From the NCBI GenBank assembly GCA_002255575.1, contig NCAT01000013.1:1-64000 (forward strand): a DNA stretch of 64,000 nucleotides, given 5' to 3'. The notes below the pieces were generated by a model. That model was not told the DNA's origin. It did no database searches and was given only the letters and a program-made list of their open reading frames with translations. Both the position numbers and the translations under genes were made by a program. The stretch is from Acidocella sp. 20-57-95. GTDB lineage: Bacteria > Pseudomonadota > Alphaproteobacteria > Acetobacterales > Acetobacteraceae. Below, one piece after another: positions 35,694 to 45,481 of the stretch (position 1 is the first letter of the stretch; each line of letters opens with the position of its first letter).

Positions 35694-36152
35694 TTACAGT
35701 GCTTCATGCGTGTGGGCGGGGCCGCTTGGTTCGTGGTGGTGGCTGTGGGTGGTGAGTTTTAAGGGCACGATGTGTAAATTGGCGTGCCGCACGCCGCGCT
35801 GGGCGGTGAGCTCGTCGGCGATTTTTTTGATGGCATCGGTCGGGCCGCGCAAAATGGACACTTCCAGGCAGCTATTATGGTCGAAATGCACATGGGTGGT
35901 GGCGATGCCGAGGTCGTGGTGGTCGTGCTGGGCATTGACCAGGCGCTGCGAGAGGTCGCGGGTGGAATGGTCGTACACGTAGGTTAGGGTTGCCACGCAG
36001 GGGGCGCGGCCGGCGGCGGCATAGTCGTTTTTGGCAGACTCGCGCACCAGTTCGCGGATGGCCTCCGACCGGCTGGGATAGCCGCGCTTGGCAACCAGCG
36101 CATCAACCGAGGCGAGCAGATCATCGTCGATGGTGATGGTGATGCGTTCCAT
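35694..36152 (-). CDS. nikR: nickel-responsive transcriptional regulator NikR
   Basis: This encodes 152 residues. The ribbon-helix-helix domain is MERITITIDDDLLASVDALV with YPSRSEAIRELVRE, followed by the C-terminal ACT-like nickel domain. The high-affinity nickel ligands are at the E. coli positions: His76, His87, His89 and Cys95 (THVHFDHNSCLEV). An extra C-terminal tail rich in His (HSHHHEPSGPAHTHEAL) may bind metal as well. With nickel bound it represses uptake genes. It is divergent from the permease gene, and a consensus operator lies between them. Confidence 0.96.
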   Translation of the reverse strand: MERITITIDDDLLASVDALVAKRGYPSRSEAIRELVRESAKNDYAAAGRAPCVATLTYVYDHSTRDLSQRLVNAQHDHHDLGIATTHVHFDHNSCLEVSILRGPTDAIKKIADELTAQRGVRHANLHIVPLKLTTHSHHHEPSGPAHTHEAL

Positions 36153-36240
36153 AATTTGGTTCCTCTGCGGTGGCTGGGCGTAGTTTGGCTGGTTGCGCGG
36201 CGCGGCGCAACGTTCACCCAGCGAACGAAAGTTGCGGCAA

Positions 36241-36280
36241 TTGACTCTGCGTATGATAGATTATATAGAAAATCATACGC
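36241..36280 (+). promoter_or_regulatory. nixA-type promoter overlapped by a NikR operator
   Basis: GTATGA (36251-36256), sixteen bases, then TCATAC (36273-36278) is exactly the E. coli NikR operator GTATGA-N16-TCATAC; the symmetry extends to GCGTATGAT/ATCATACGC. A probable promoter TTGACT (36241) - 17 bp - TATAGA (36264) lies inside it, so NikR binding would block RNA polymerase. The site is 34 bp before the permease start and 96 bp from nikR, which may be autoregulated. Confidence 0.9.
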
Positions 36281-36314
36281 AGCAACCAAAAAATGTCGCG
36301 GGAGTTTTGCGCCG

Positions 36315-37376
36315 ATGTTTGCCAGCCTAGCCGCCATGATGCGTGATGACCGCGAAAATTTGCGCGGCCGGATCATCCGCATGTTGGTGTTTCTGGTGGC
36401 TGCCAATGTGGCCCTTTGGGTGATTGCGGTCTTTACCTTCCGGCATTACCCGGTTTTGCTTGGCACCTGCTTCCTAGCGTACAGTTTTGGGCTGCGCCAT
36501 GCGGTTGATGCCGACCATATTGCGGCGATTGATAATGTCACCCGCAAATTGATGCAGCAGGGTCGGCGGCCAGTTGGCGTGGGGCTGTTTTTTTCGCTTG
36601 GCCATTCCAGCGTGGTGTTTGCGCTCTCGGCCGTGGTGGCGGGCACCGCGGTGGCGATCAAAACCAATTTCACCGCGCTGGAAAATTTCGGCAATATTGC
36701 AGGTACGTTGCTCTCGGCGTTGTTTTTATTTGCGATCGCGTTGATGAATCTGCTGGTTTTAATTGGAGTTTTCAAAACCTTTCAGCGTGTGAAGGCAGGC
36801 GGGCTGTATGAGGATGAGGATTTTAACCTGCTGCTGGCCAAGCGCGGGTTTTTCGGCCGGATTTTTCGCGGGCTGTTTAATATGGTGGATCATAGTTGGC
36901 AGATGTATCTGGTGGGGCTGTTGTTTGGTTTGGGGTTTGATACCGCGACCGAGGTGGGGTTGCTGGGTATTTCGGCGGCCGAAGCCTCGCACGGCTTGCC
37001 GATCTGGTCGATTATGGTGTTTCCGGCCTTATTTACCGCCGGTATGGCGCTGATTGATACCGCCGATAATGTTCTGATGCTGGGCGCCTATGGCTGGGCT
37101 TTTGCCAAACCCCTCCGCAAACTTTATTATAACATTACCATCACATCGGTTTCGGTGCTGGTGGCGGTGATTGTGGGTAGTTTGGAAACATTGGGGCTGG
37201 TGCAGGGGGAAATGAACCTGTCTGGTCCGTTCTGGGACCCGATTGCGCGCCTGAATAATAATTTCGGTATGCTGGGCTATATTATTCTCGGAATCTTCAT
37301 CTTGAGTTGGCTGGTCTCCGTTGCCTTCTATAAATTGAAGGGATACGACGCGGTCGAAGTGCGCGCCGCCGCGTAA
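36315..37376 (+). CDS. nickel/cobalt permease, NiCoT (HoxN/NixA) family
   Basis: This encodes 353 residues from the ATG at 36315 (GGGAG upstream); a longer frame would cross the operator. Eight hydrophobic helices are expected. Family signatures are RHAVDADHIAAIDNVTR (H-x4-D-H in helix II), FFSLGHSSVVF, and LFGLGFDTATEVGLLGI with FTAGMALIDTADN. These bind and move Ni2+ or Co2+ across the inner membrane. NikR control points to nickel as the main substrate. An outer-membrane barrel gene follows after 28 bases and is likely on the same transcript. Confidence 0.95.
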   Translation: MFASLAAMMRDDRENLRGRIIRMLVFLVAANVALWVIAVFTFRHYPVLLGTCFLAYSFGLRHAVDADHIAAIDNVTRKLMQQGRRPVGVGLFFSLGHSSVVFALSAVVAGTAVAIKTNFTALENFGNIAGTLLSALFLFAIALMNLLVLIGVFKTFQRVKAGGLYEDEDFNLLLAKRGFFGRIFRGLFNMVDHSWQMYLVGLLFGLGFDTATEVGLLGISAAEASHGLPIWSIMVFPALFTAGMALIDTADNVLMLGAYGWAFAKPLRKLYYNITITSVSVLVAVIVGSLETLGLVQGEMNLSGPFWDPIARLNNNFGMLGYIILGIFILSWLVSVAFYKLKGYDAVEVRAAA

Positions 37377-37404
37377 ACGCCAACCAAAACCAAGGGTTCT
37401 GACA

Positions 37405-38544
37405 ATGAAATCCACCTTCATTGGCATCATGCCGGTGTGGCTGCTGCTGGCCGCCTGGCCGATCAACGGTGCGGTGGCGATGAGCGCGCCGCAACCAATC
37501 ACCTTGGATGGCGGGCCGTTCGGGGCGTTGCAATTAAGCGGTGGGGTCGATGGATTTTTCTACGCGCTGACCAATGCCCAGCCCGGCGAGAAGAGCAACG
37601 GGGCGGCTTTGAGCAGCGCGCTGGTCACGCTGGAAAAAGACTCAGGCCTTTTGCAATTCACCATTCAGGTGGGTGCAAATTCAGCGCAAACTTTGGGGCA
37701 GCCGCCAATCACCGCGGTGGCTGGGGCGGATTATTTTCCGCAAAGCCCGCTTTATGGCGGCTATGTTACCGTTGCACCGAATGACGCTGTTGCGATTTCG
37801 CTTGGGCAGATTGGCCCCCTTGTCGGGTATGAGAACGACCAGGATTGGAGCAATGCCAATTTGTATTTTTCAGAAGTGGCCGCCGTTGAGCCGGCGCAGG
37901 GACGCGGTGGGCAAATTGCCATCACTCAAGGGCCGCTTAGCGCCACAGTGTCACTCACGGATGGTTATTACACCGGCGTGGTGAATTATCTGCAATGGAA
38001 CTTAACCTATACCCCGACAGCCGCACATAGTTTTAGCTTTTTTGGCGGTGCCAATCTGGGCCGCACCGGCGCTAACGTGCATGGCGTTGGCGATGTGTTG
38101 TTGAATAATTCGCGTTTGGTCGGACTGTTTTACACCTATACGGCGGATCGATTTTCGCTCACGCCGGAGGTGCAATATCAATATGCCGCGCGCAATAACG
38201 CGTTGGGGATTGGCGGGCCGGTGACAAATTTGTCACTGGCTTTGTTTGGGGATTACCAATTCACTGCGGGTTCGCCGTGGTCAGTGGGTGGGTTTGTGGA
38301 ATACGCGACCGAGACTTACAACAAGGCAGCGGCTTACACTGCCGCACCAGATTTTTTTGGCTATGGGCCGGGGGCAAGTATCACCGGCATTTCAATAACG
38401 CCAACCTGGCAGGGCAAGAATTTATTTGTGCGGAGCGATGTAGGCTTTGTGCATGTTCATCCTGGTGCCGGGGGTGCGGCGTTTGGCACAGGTAAGCAGG
38501 CTGATCAGGTCAGCATGTTGATGGAAGCCGGAGTGTTGTTTTAA
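37405..38544 (+). CDS. outer-membrane beta-barrel protein in the nickel operon
   Basis: This encodes 379 residues with a signal peptide (VWLLLAAWPINGAVA). The mature chain alternates polar and hydrophobic residues in strands separated by turns and ends in phenylalanine (MEAGVLF), typical of outer-membrane barrels; it resembles the BBP2/porin-like group. AAGGG lies upstream of the start, 28 bases after the permease stop. Being downstream of the NikR-controlled promoter, it may admit nickel or a nickel chelate through the outer membrane; that role is inferred from position only. There is no TonB box that I can see. Confidence 0.8.
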   Translation: MKSTFIGIMPVWLLLAAWPINGAVAMSAPQPITLDGGPFGALQLSGGVDGFFYALTNAQPGEKSNGAALSSALVTLEKDSGLLQFTIQVGANSAQTLGQPPITAVAGADYFPQSPLYGGYVTVAPNDAVAISLGQIGPLVGYENDQDWSNANLYFSEVAAVEPAQGRGGQIAITQGPLSATVSLTDGYYTGVVNYLQWNLTYTPTAAHSFSFFGGANLGRTGANVHGVGDVLLNNSRLVGLFYTYTADRFSLTPEVQYQYAARNNALGIGGPVTNLSLALFGDYQFTAGSPWSVGGFVEYATETYNKAAAYTAAPDFFGYGPGASITGISITPTWQGKNLFVRSDVGFVHVHPGAGGAAFGTGKQADQVSMLMEAGVLF

Positions 38545-38613
38545 CCGCACCCACTGGCATGTCGCGGATATTTTTGTGGCGTGGTTTGTGAAGATACGCG
38601 CCTGCGCGCCCGC

Positions 38614-39957
38614 CTAATGCTCCTTGCCGACAAATTTTTCCAGCCAATGGATGGTATAATCCCCGGCCACAAATTCCGGGTTTTCCAAAATTCGTTGGTG
38701 CAGCGGAATGGTGGTTTTAATCCCCTGGATTACGAATTCGCGCAGCGCGCGCTTCATCCTCGCAATTGCTTCCTCGCGGGTTTTACCGAACGTGATCAGT
38801 TTCGCGATCAGCGAATCATAATGCGGGGGCACGCGGTAGCCGGCGTATAAAGCTGAATCCACCCGCACACCCAACCCGCCCGGCGGGTGGAATACGCTCA
38901 CCAATCCGGGCGATGGCGCAAAGGTTTCAGGGTCTTCGGCGGCAATCCGGCATTCAATCGCGTGGCCGGACAATTCAATATCCGCCTGCTCATAGCCCAG
39001 CGGCTCACCGGCGGCGATGCGGATTTGCTCATGCACCAGATCCATCCGGGAGATCATCTCAGACACCGGGTGTTCCACCTGCAAGCGGGTATTCATTTCG
39101 ATGAACGAGAATTGCTCATCCTGATACAGAAATTCCAAAGTTCCGGCATTGCGGTAGCCGATTTTCTTCAAAGCGGTCGTGACAATCTCACCTAAATCAT
39201 CACGCTGCTTGGCGGTGATGGCGGGCGAGCCGGCTTCTTCCAGCACTTTCTGGTGGCGGCGTTGCAAGGAGCAATCGCGTTCGCCGAAATGCACGACATT
39301 GCCATGCGTGTCAGCCAATATCTGCAACTCGATATGGCGTGGCTTGTCGAGATATTTCTCCATATACACAGCATTATTGCCAAACGCTGCACCCGCTTCG
39401 GCGCGCGCTTCGCGGAACGCTGCATCTAATTCCTCACGGCTCCGCGCCACCTTCATGCCGCGCCCACCGCCACCGGCGGCGGCTTTGATCAGCACCGGGT
39501 ATTTAATCCGCTCTGCCACCGCATAGGCGTCTTCCAAAGTTGCCAATTCACCCGGTGAGCCCGGCACCAGCGGCACGCCTAGTTCCAGCATAGTGGTCTT
39601 GGCGGTGATTTTATCGCCCATCATGCGGATATGGCTGGCGCTAGGGCCGATAAAGACCAGATTATGCGCCTCCACCATTTCGGCAAAATCAGCATTTTCC
39701 GAAAGGAACCCGTAGCCCGGATGAATGGCTTCAGCGCCGGTGATCAAAGCCGCCGAAATAATTGAAGGCATATTGAGGTAGGAATCCCGTGCCAAAGGCG
39801 GCCCGATGCACACGCTCTCATCGGCCAGACGCACATGCATCGCATCGGAGTCGGCGGTAGAGTGCACGGCTACGGAGGCAATGCCCAGCTCGCGGCAGGC
39901 ACGTAACACACGCAGCGCAATTTCACCGCGATTGGCGATCAGGATTTTTTTGAACAT
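38614..39957 (-). CDS. accC: acetyl-CoA carboxylase biotin carboxylase subunit
   Basis: This encodes 447 residues, full length. N-terminal [20 protein letters not shown], the ATP-grasp glycine loop [15 protein letters not shown], the catalytic region [30 protein letters not shown], and [18 protein letters not shown] are diagnostic. It carboxylates biotin on AccB in the first step of fatty acid synthesis. It begins four bases after accB in the operon aroQ-accB-accC. Confidence 0.97.
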   Translation of the reverse strand: MFKKILIANRGEIALRVLRACRELGIASVAVHSTADSDAMHVRLADESVCIGPPLARDSYLNMPSIISAALITGAEAIHPGYGFLSENADFAEMVEAHNLVFIGPSASHIRMMGDKITAKTTMLELGVPLVPGSPGELATLEDAYAVAERIKYPVLIKAAAGGGGRGMKVARSREELDAAFREARAEAGAAFGNNAVYMEKYLDKPRHIELQILADTHGNVVHFGERDCSLQRRHQKVLEEAGSPAITAKQRDDLGEIVTTALKKIGYRNAGTLEFLYQDEQFSFIEMNTRLQVEHPVSEMISRMDLVHEQIRIAAGEPLGYEQADIELSGHAIECRIAAEDPETFAPSPGLVSVFHPPGGLGVRVDSALYAGYRVPPHYDSLIAKLITFGKTREEAIARMKRALREFVIQGIKTTIPLHQRILENPEFVAGDYTIHWLEKFVGKEH

Positions 39958-39961
39958 CTGA

Positions 39962-40426
39962 TTACTCGATGATCAGCAGCGGTTCGTCATACTCAACCGG
40001 CGCCCCAGCCTTGACCAGAATCTGCGTGACGGTCCCGGCTTTCGGGGCCTTGATCTGGTTGAAGGTCTTCATCGCTTCGATCAGCAACAATGTCGCTCCG
40101 GCGGCCACTTGTTGGCCAACAGTCACGTAAGGGGCCGCACCGGGCTCGGCTGAGAGATAGGCCACACCCACCATCGGGCTTTTGACCAGGCCGGGGTGCT
40201 TGGCGGGGTCCGCCTTGGCTTCCGCCGCCGGGGCTGCTGCCGGGGCCGGGGCGGCAGCCGCTGCGGCCACCGGCGCGGGCGCTGCCGCCACCATGGTCAC
40301 CGGCGCCATTGCACGGGTTAAGCGGACCTTGCGGCCGCCTTCTTCCAGCTCAATCTCGGACAGGCCGGATTTATTGAGGATTTCCGCCAGCACCTTCAGG
40401 GCTTCGGGGTCGAATGACAGGCTCAT
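39962..40426 (-). CDS. accB: biotin carboxyl carrier protein
   Basis: This encodes 154 residues. An N-terminal helical region ([20 protein letters not shown]) and an Ala/Pro linker (residues 47-75) lead to the biotinyl domain with the acceptor lysine in [12 protein letters not shown] near residue 120, ending [13 protein letters not shown]. It overlaps aroQ by four bases and is followed by accC. Confidence 0.97.
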   Translation of the reverse strand: MSLSFDPEALKVLAEILNKSGLSEIELEEGGRKVRLTRAMAPVTMVAAAPAPVAAAAAAPAPAAAPAAEAKADPAKHPGLVKSPMVGVAYLSAEPGAAPYVTVGQQVAAGATLLLIEAMKTFNQIKAPKAGTVTQILVKAGAPVEYDEPLLIIE

Positions 40427-40869
40427 TGGTCTTCCTCCAAAATATCCGAGAGGGCAATCAGTGCCAGCCTATAGCCTGCAAATCCCAGCCCGCAAATCAC
40501 ACCCTGGGCCGCGTGTGACACATAGGAATGATGACGGAAGCTCTCACGCTTATGGATATTCGAGATATGCACCTCGATGACCGGGATATCCACCGCCAAT
40601 AGCGCGTCCATTAAGGCGACGGAGGTATGCGAGTAACCGGCCGGGTTGATGATGATGCCGGCTGAGCGGGTGCGGGCTTCATGCACCCAGGAGATTAGCT
40701 CGCCTTCCATATTTGTTTGGCGGAAATCAATGGCCAGCCCCAGCCCTTCGGCGGTTTCGGCACAGAGTGTTTCCAAATCGTCGAGCGTGGCGGAACCGTA
40801 GGTTTCCGGCTCGCGCGTGCCCAGCAGGTTCAGGTTCGGTCCGTTCAGGATGGTGATGATCGCTGTCAT
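40423..40869 (-). CDS. aroQ: 3-dehydroquinate dehydratase, type II
   Basis: This encodes 148 residues, the standard length. Signatures are [19 protein letters not shown] with the catalytic Tyr in [26 protein letters not shown], and [20 protein letters not shown] with the conserved His. It makes 3-dehydroshikimate in the shikimate pathway. The order aroQ-accB-accC is common in proteobacteria. A REP-rich gap lies upstream. Confidence 0.96.
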   Translation of the reverse strand: MTAIITILNGPNLNLLGTREPETYGSATLDDLETLCAETAEGLGLAIDFRQTNMEGELISWVHEARTRSAGIIINPAGYSHTSVALMDALLAVDIPVIEVHISNIHKRESFRHHSYVSHAAQGVICGLGFAGYRLALIALSDILEEDQ

Positions 40870-40929
40870 CTCTTTGCGCTAGCACAAGCTCGCGTTTGCG
40901 GCCAAGACGGGGCGGCATTCTTGTTCCTC

Positions 40930-41145
40930 CCGCTGGCCGCGCGCCTCCCCGTCATACTCGCCCCCCTCCGTCATACGCGTCTCCGCGTCACACTCGCCGC
41001 CCTCCGTCATACTCGCGAATGCGAGTATCCTCTCCAGCCACACAACAAGAAGATACTCGCATTCGCGAGTATGACGGGGAGGGGCGAGTATGACGGGGAG
41101 GGGTGAGGGAGGGTATGTGTGACGGAGGTGGGTGGGTATAACGAA
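40930..41145. repeat. REP hairpin pair with decayed half-copies
   Basis: An intact head-to-head pair at 41005-41076 has CGTC-ATACTCGC-GAAT-GCGAGTAT, a linker, then ATACTCGC-ATTC-GCGAGTAT-GACG. On both sides are several half-copies containing CGTCATACTCGC or GCGAGTATGACGG separated by G- or C-rich fillers. No gene is visible in the 380-bp gap between aroQ and thiS apart from these repeats. Confidence 0.85.
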
Positions 41146-41252
41146 AGGGCGTAATGACAACAGAATCCTGAGATATGATCATTGGGCGAACCGATCGCGG
41201 GCCTGGTTGCGCGGCCCTTGCGAAGCCACTCCGCCGGGCCGATAATATCGCT

Positions 41253-41474
41253 ATGGACGTTCTGACAAAAAATCTGGTTATCACTGTCAATGGTGAGACG
41301 CGTGAACTGCCCAGCCCTAACCATGTGGCGGGTCTGGTGGCGCATCTGGGGCTGGATGTGCGCAAAGTGGCGGTGGAGTTGAACCGCGAAATCGTGCCAC
41401 GCTCAGCCTATGCCGCCACCGCACTGGCTGATGGCGATATATTGGAAATTGTTCATTTTATCGGTGGGGGCTGA
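41253..41474 (+). CDS. thiS: sulfur carrier protein ThiS
   Basis: This encodes 73 residues from the ATG at 41253. It has the beta-grasp fold of ThiS ([34 protein letters not shown]) and ends in the required Gly-Gly (HFIGGG), which is adenylated and thiocarboxylated to donate sulfur for the thiazole ring of thiamine. thiG starts four bases downstream. Confidence 0.94.
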   Translation: MDVLTKNLVITVNGETRELPSPNHVAGLVAHLGLDVRKVAVELNREIVPRSAYAATALADGDILEIVHFIGGG

Positions 41475-41477
41475 GCC

Positions 41478-42269
41478 ATGGATAGTCTTACCCCTATCAG
41501 CGACCCCTGGGTTGTCGCCGGCCGCAGCTTTCAGTCGCGCCTGATCGTTGGTACCGGCAAATATGTGGATTTGCCCACCACCGCCGCCGCCATCGAAGCG
41601 TCTGGCGCGGAGATGGTCACGGTGGCGGTGCGGCGGGTGAACTTGTCAGACCCCAAAGCCCCGATGCTGCAAGATTACGTATCCCCCAGCCGTTACACTT
41701 ATTTACCCAATACCGCGGGCTGTTTCACCGCCGATGATGCGGTGCGGACATTGCGGTTGGCGCGGGAAGCTGGCGGCTGGAATTTGGTGAAGCTCGAAGT
41801 GCTTGGGCCCCCGCCGACCCTGTACCCGGACATGGCCGCCACGCTGGAAGCTGCCGCCGCCCTTATCAAAGACGGTTTTGAGGTGATGGTTTATTGCTCG
41901 GATGACCCGATTGCGGCCAAGCGACTGGAAGATATGGGCTGTGTCGCGATCATGCCGTTGGGTGCGCCGATCGGTTCCGGTTTAGGCGTGCAAAACCCGC
42001 TGATGATCCAGATGATCATTGAAAACGCCAAAGTGCCGGTGCTGGTCGATGCCGGGGTCGGCACCGCCTATGACGCCACCTTCGCGATGGAACTGGGTTG
42101 TGATGCGGTGCTGGTGAATTCCGCCATTGCGATGGCGCAAAACCCGATACTGATGGCGCGGGCCATGAAAGCCGGGGTGGAAGCCGGGCGCCTGGCTTTC
42201 CGTGCCGGGCGCATCCCGCGCCGGGGTGCTGCCAGCCCGTCCTCACCCACCACCGGGTTGATTGCGTGA
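41478..42269 (+). CDS. thiG: thiazole synthase
   Basis: This encodes 263 residues. The TIM-barrel enzyme is marked by [15 protein letters not shown], the region [17 protein letters not shown] with the Schiff-base lysine, [16 protein letters not shown] and [20 protein letters not shown] followed by [12 protein letters not shown]. It builds the thiamine thiazole from deoxyxylulose 5-phosphate and dehydroglycine with ThiS sulfur. It overlaps the next gene by four bases. Confidence 0.96.
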   Translation: MDSLTPISDPWVVAGRSFQSRLIVGTGKYVDLPTTAAAIEASGAEMVTVAVRRVNLSDPKAPMLQDYVSPSRYTYLPNTAGCFTADDAVRTLRLAREAGGWNLVKLEVLGPPPTLYPDMAATLEAAAALIKDGFEVMVYCSDDPIAAKRLEDMGCVAIMPLGAPIGSGLGVQNPLMIQMIIENAKVPVLVDAGVGTAYDATFAMELGCDAVLVNSAIAMAQNPILMARAMKAGVEAGRLAFRAGRIPRRGAASPSSPTTGLIA

Positions 42270-42895
42270 AGCAATTTTTGGCGAAAGCGCCGGAGCTGTT
42301 CGCCAATTTTGTCGCCCCCTACCTGGTTTTTCAGGCGCTTGATGACCCTTACGGCGATGTGTTTGCGCTGATCGCCTCGGCTATGCCGCCTTTGGTGTGG
42401 AGCGCCTATGAGCTGATCAAAACCCGCCGCCTGGATGCAATTTCGCTGTTGGTGGTGGCGAGCATTTTATTCACCGTTGCCGCCACCGCCATGGGTGGCT
42501 CGGCCCGGCTGATCCAGATCCGCGACGCGCTGGTGACTGGCATGATCGGGGTGATGTTTTTGGTCTCGCTGGCGTTTAAACGCCCGATGATCTTTTACCT
42601 CGCCCGCGCCACCATGGCCCGCAATACCGACCAGGGTGCCGCCCGGTTTGAGGCGCTGTGGGCCAAGGACGGCGTGCCTAAATTATTTCGCCTGCTCACC
42701 ATTGTTTGGGGTACCGGCTTGGTGCTGCAAACCGCCATATTATGCTGGCTGGCGTGGATTTGGCCGATCAGCCGCTACCTGCTCCTCTCGCCCGTCATCG
42801 CCTATGGGATCATTGGGGCGCTGATGGCGTGGAGCCTCTGGTACATGGCCAACCGCCCGGGCGGTGCGGTATTGCTCAAAGCGATGCCCGAATAA
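42266..42895 (+). CDS. VC0807-like integral membrane protein
   Basis: This encodes 209 residues with about five hydrophobic helices. [40 protein letters not shown], and RMIxYLARA-like [15 protein letters not shown] match the VC0807/DUF3159-like membrane family, whose function is not known. It is translationally coupled to thiG (ATGA overlap) and overlaps the 3' end of the convergent TauE/SafE gene by 20 bp. Confidence 0.75.
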   Translation: MKQFLAKAPELFANFVAPYLVFQALDDPYGDVFALIASAMPPLVWSAYELIKTRRLDAISLLVVASILFTVAATAMGGSARLIQIRDALVTGMIGVMFLVSLAFKRPMIFYLARATMARNTDQGAARFEALWAKDGVPKLFRLLTIVWGTGLVLQTAILCWLAWIWPISRYLLLSPVIAYGIIGALMAWSLWYMANRPGGAVLLKAMPE

Positions 42896-43631
42896 ACAGC
42901 CCGATCGTGAGCAGTACGCCGATGCCGGTGATGGCGAGGCGCAGGAATGTCTCGTTAATCCGGCGCAGCAGATAAACGCCCAATTGCCCACCGGCGATGG
43001 CCGCGATGCCGACTAGCAGCACGATGTGCCAGTCCACCTTGGTTTCCCAGATAAACAGCAGCACGGCGGCGGCATTGCAGACCCCCGCCAGCACGTTTTT
43101 GGTGGCACCCGCGTGGCGCACCACCAGCCCTGCGGCGGTGAGTGTGGCCAGCATCAAAATACCGATGCCGCCGCCAAAATACCCGCCATATACCGCGATG
43201 AAAAACTGCATGACCGCGGCGGTGCGCGGTGAAAGCGCGGGCTTGGCATGTTCTGGCCGGGCTTTGCGCCAGAAACTCCCCCAGGCGAAAACAACCGTCG
43301 CAAACAGCACTAAAAACGGCACCAGATGGGTGAATAGGGCAACCGGGGTGGCCAGCAGCAACACCGCGCCCACGCCGCCGCCCGCCAGGCTGATCAGGAT
43401 CAGCGCCCGCACCGATAGCCCCATCACCCCCCTCACCAAGCTGCGCCCGGCCAGCCCGGTGGTGAGCTGCCCCGGAAATAGCGCAATCGCCGAGGTGATA
43501 TTGGCGGCCCTGGGGTCTAGCCCGGCAAATAGCAGGGCCGGGAAGGTGATAAACGACCCCCCGCCCGCCAGCGCATTCTGTGCCCCCGCGATGAACGCCA
43601 CCGCGACCAGCACAAGGTCAGTCACACTCAC
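42876..43631 (-). CDS. TauE/SafE-family anion transporter
   Basis: This encodes 251 residues with about eight helices. The N-terminal half has AGAQNALAGGGSFITFPALL and AANITSAIALFPGQLTT, the second half repeats it with VYGGYFGGGIGILMLATLTA; both are TauE/SafE signatures. Members export sulfite, sulfonates or similar small anions. The gene follows the PfkB kinase with a four-base overlap. Confidence 0.9.
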   Translation of the reverse strand: MSVTDLVLVAVAFIAGAQNALAGGGSFITFPALLFAGLDPRAANITSAIALFPGQLTTGLAGRSLVRGVMGLSVRALILISLAGGGVGAVLLLATPVALFTHLVPFLVLFATVVFAWGSFWRKARPEHAKPALSPRTAAVMQFFIAVYGGYFGGGIGILMLATLTAAGLVVRHAGATKNVLAGVCNAAAVLLFIWETKVDWHIVLLVGIAAIAGGQLGVYLLRRINETFLRLAITGIGVLLTIGLFIRASL

Positions 43632-44608
43632 CCGATAAGCTTCCAGAGCATCTCCGCCGGTGGCCGTGCGCCGATTTGGCTGATCGCGAGAGCGGCCGCT
43701 TTCGCGCCTAATTTACCGGCTTCCTCTACCGAACGGCCTTGCGCATAGGCGGTCATGAAGCCTGCCGCATACGCATCGCCTGCGCCGGTGGTATCCACAA
43801 CCGTCGTGGGAACGGCATCGATTTTGGTGACATTCATATCCTGCACAATCACGCTGCCAGCCTCTGAGCGGGTGAGCACCGCCAGCTTCACATCGCGCGC
43901 CGCTGCGGCTTGGGCTTCGGCAAACTCATTGCACTGATACAGGCTGCAAATCTCGGCTTCGTTGGCGAACAGAATATCCACCCCGCCGGCGATCAACCGG
44001 CGGAAACCGTCACGGTGCCGGTCCACGCAAAACGGGTCGGACAGCGAGAGTGCGGTCAGCCGACCCGCCGCTTTTGCCAATGCCACGGCCTCGGCAAACG
44101 CCAGCTGCGCGGCCGGAGGGTCGAACAAATAGCCTTCCAGATAGGTGATGGCGGAGGCGGCAATCACTGTCTCATCCAGATCATCGAGGGTGAATTCCCC
44201 ACCCGCGCCTAAATAAGTGTTCATGGTGCGCTGGCCATCCGGGGTTACAAAAATCAAACACCGCGCGGTGGGGGCGCCGTTATGCAACGGCTTGGTCGGG
44301 TAGTGCACCCCCATATCCACCATGCCATCGCCAAAGGCCAAGCCCAGATCATCGGCAGCGACCTTGCCCAGAAACGCCGCGCGCGCGCCCAGGGATGCGG
44401 CCACCGCACAGGAATTCGCCACCGAGCCGCCCGCAGCGGTCTGCCCACCGACCATCAGAGCGGTTAGTTTGGTGGCGGTATCGGCATCAATCAGCTTCAT
44501 GCCGCCCTTTGGCATGTCGTGGTGCGAGAGGAACGCATCATCGGTGCGGACCAGCAAATCCACAATCGCATTGCCAATCCCGGTAATATCAAAACGTGGC
44601 GCGGCCAT
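43628..44608 (-). CDS. PfkB-family sugar/nucleoside kinase
   Basis: This encodes 326 residues from the ATG at 44608 with AAGGAG seven bases upstream. The PfkB fold is shown by FDITGIGNAIVDLLVR at the start, the di-Gly region ALMVGGQTAAGGSVANSCAV, and the anion-hole motif VDTTGAGDAYAAGFMTAYAQ near residue 280. It is closest in pattern to the adenosine-kinase-like branch common in alphaproteobacteria. It is divergent from the bactofilin gene. Confidence 0.88.
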   Translation of the reverse strand: MAAPRFDITGIGNAIVDLLVRTDDAFLSHHDMPKGGMKLIDADTATKLTALMVGGQTAAGGSVANSCAVAASLGARAAFLGKVAADDLGLAFGDGMVDMGVHYPTKPLHNGAPTARCLIFVTPDGQRTMNTYLGAGGEFTLDDLDETVIAASAITYLEGYLFDPPAAQLAFAEAVALAKAAGRLTALSLSDPFCVDRHRDGFRRLIAGGVDILFANEAEICSLYQCNEFAEAQAAAARDVKLAVLTRSEAGSVIVQDMNVTKIDAVPTTVVDTTGAGDAYAAGFMTAYAQGRSVEEAGKLGAKAAALAISQIGARPPAEMLWKLIG

Positions 44609-44748
44609 CTGCATCTCCTTCATCATCGCGGTATCCGCCGCGCCTAGCACTATGTCCGTATTTTCACCAAACTTGGCATTGTGGCGCCGCGCGCGTGCGT
44701 GCTAGCCAAGCCGCTAAGTCATTTAATCGTCACGTAAACGGAGGTCGC

Positions 44749-45465
44749 GTGTTTAACCGGCGTAAACCAGAAGAGCCTAAGAGTGAGGCGATTGCCCTGC
44801 CACACCAACCGGATAACGCACCGGCGCAAGAGGATTTTCTCGCCAACATCCCGCCGCCAGAATTTTTGCGCCACGATACCACCTCCCCGGCACCTGATAC
44901 GCGGGTTCAGCCGGAGAGTTACCAGCCCGCACCCTACCAGCCCGCCGCCTTGAAGGAGACCAACATGGCCCGTTCCCCGTTTGCCCCCCCTATGCCCAAC
45001 AGCCCGCCGATGCGGCCCGGCCATATCCCCGCCCCGCCAGCAGCTTCATCCTATACCCAGGAACAGCCGGTTGAGCCGGACCGCCGCACCCTCGTTGTCG
45101 GCCGTGGCATCAGCGTGCAAGGCACCGTGCAGGATGCCGAACGCTTAGTGGTTGAAGGCACCATGGAAGCCACCATGATCAACGGCCTTGCTGAACTCTA
45201 CATCCCGCATGGCGGCATTTTTAAAGGTGAAGTTGAAGTTGAGGACGCCGAAGTGGCCGGGACCGTTGATGGGACCCTCACCGCCCGCAACGCCCTGATT
45301 GTCCGCGCCTCCGGCCGGGTATTGGGCGTGGCCCGTTGCCGCCGCCTGCAAGTGGAAGATGGTGGCCAAATCACCGGCCGGATTGAAATGATCACCAGCC
45401 CCGCCGCCCCGCCCGCCCCGGCGCCTTCGGATGCGTTCACCCTGGGTGGGGTCGCGCACGAGTAG
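44749..45465 (+). CDS. bactofilin
   Basis: This encodes 238 residues from GTG 44749 with GGAGG close upstream. A long, proline-rich disordered N-terminus (residues 1-115) precedes the right-handed beta-helix domain: RRTLVVGRGISVQGTVQDAE, LVVEGTMEATMINGLAELYI, IFKGEVEVEDAEVAGTVDGT and LIVRASGRVLGVARCRRLQV show the repeating six-residue-per-turn valine pattern. Bactofilins polymerise into filaments that place wall-modifying enzymes. A 16-bp repeat and a strong terminator follow. Confidence 0.9.
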   Translation: MFNRRKPEEPKSEAIALPHQPDNAPAQEDFLANIPPPEFLRHDTTSPAPDTRVQPESYQPAPYQPAALKETNMARSPFAPPMPNSPPMRPGHIPAPPAASSYTQEQPVEPDRRTLVVGRGISVQGTVQDAERLVVEGTMEATMINGLAELYIPHGGIFKGEVEVEDAEVAGTVDGTLTARNALIVRASGRVLGVARCRRLQVEDGGQITGRIEMITSPAAPPAPAPSDAFTLGGVAHE

Positions 45466-45481
45466 CACGCGTCGCACCTGT

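Noticed and set aside
41173..41252. Possible TPP riboswitch before thiS-thiG, because CTGAGA is followed by GAACCGATC
   Set aside because: The upstream GGGGTGC-type arm, the ACCTGATC core and the TAAT segment are not found in order, and part of the region is REP debris.
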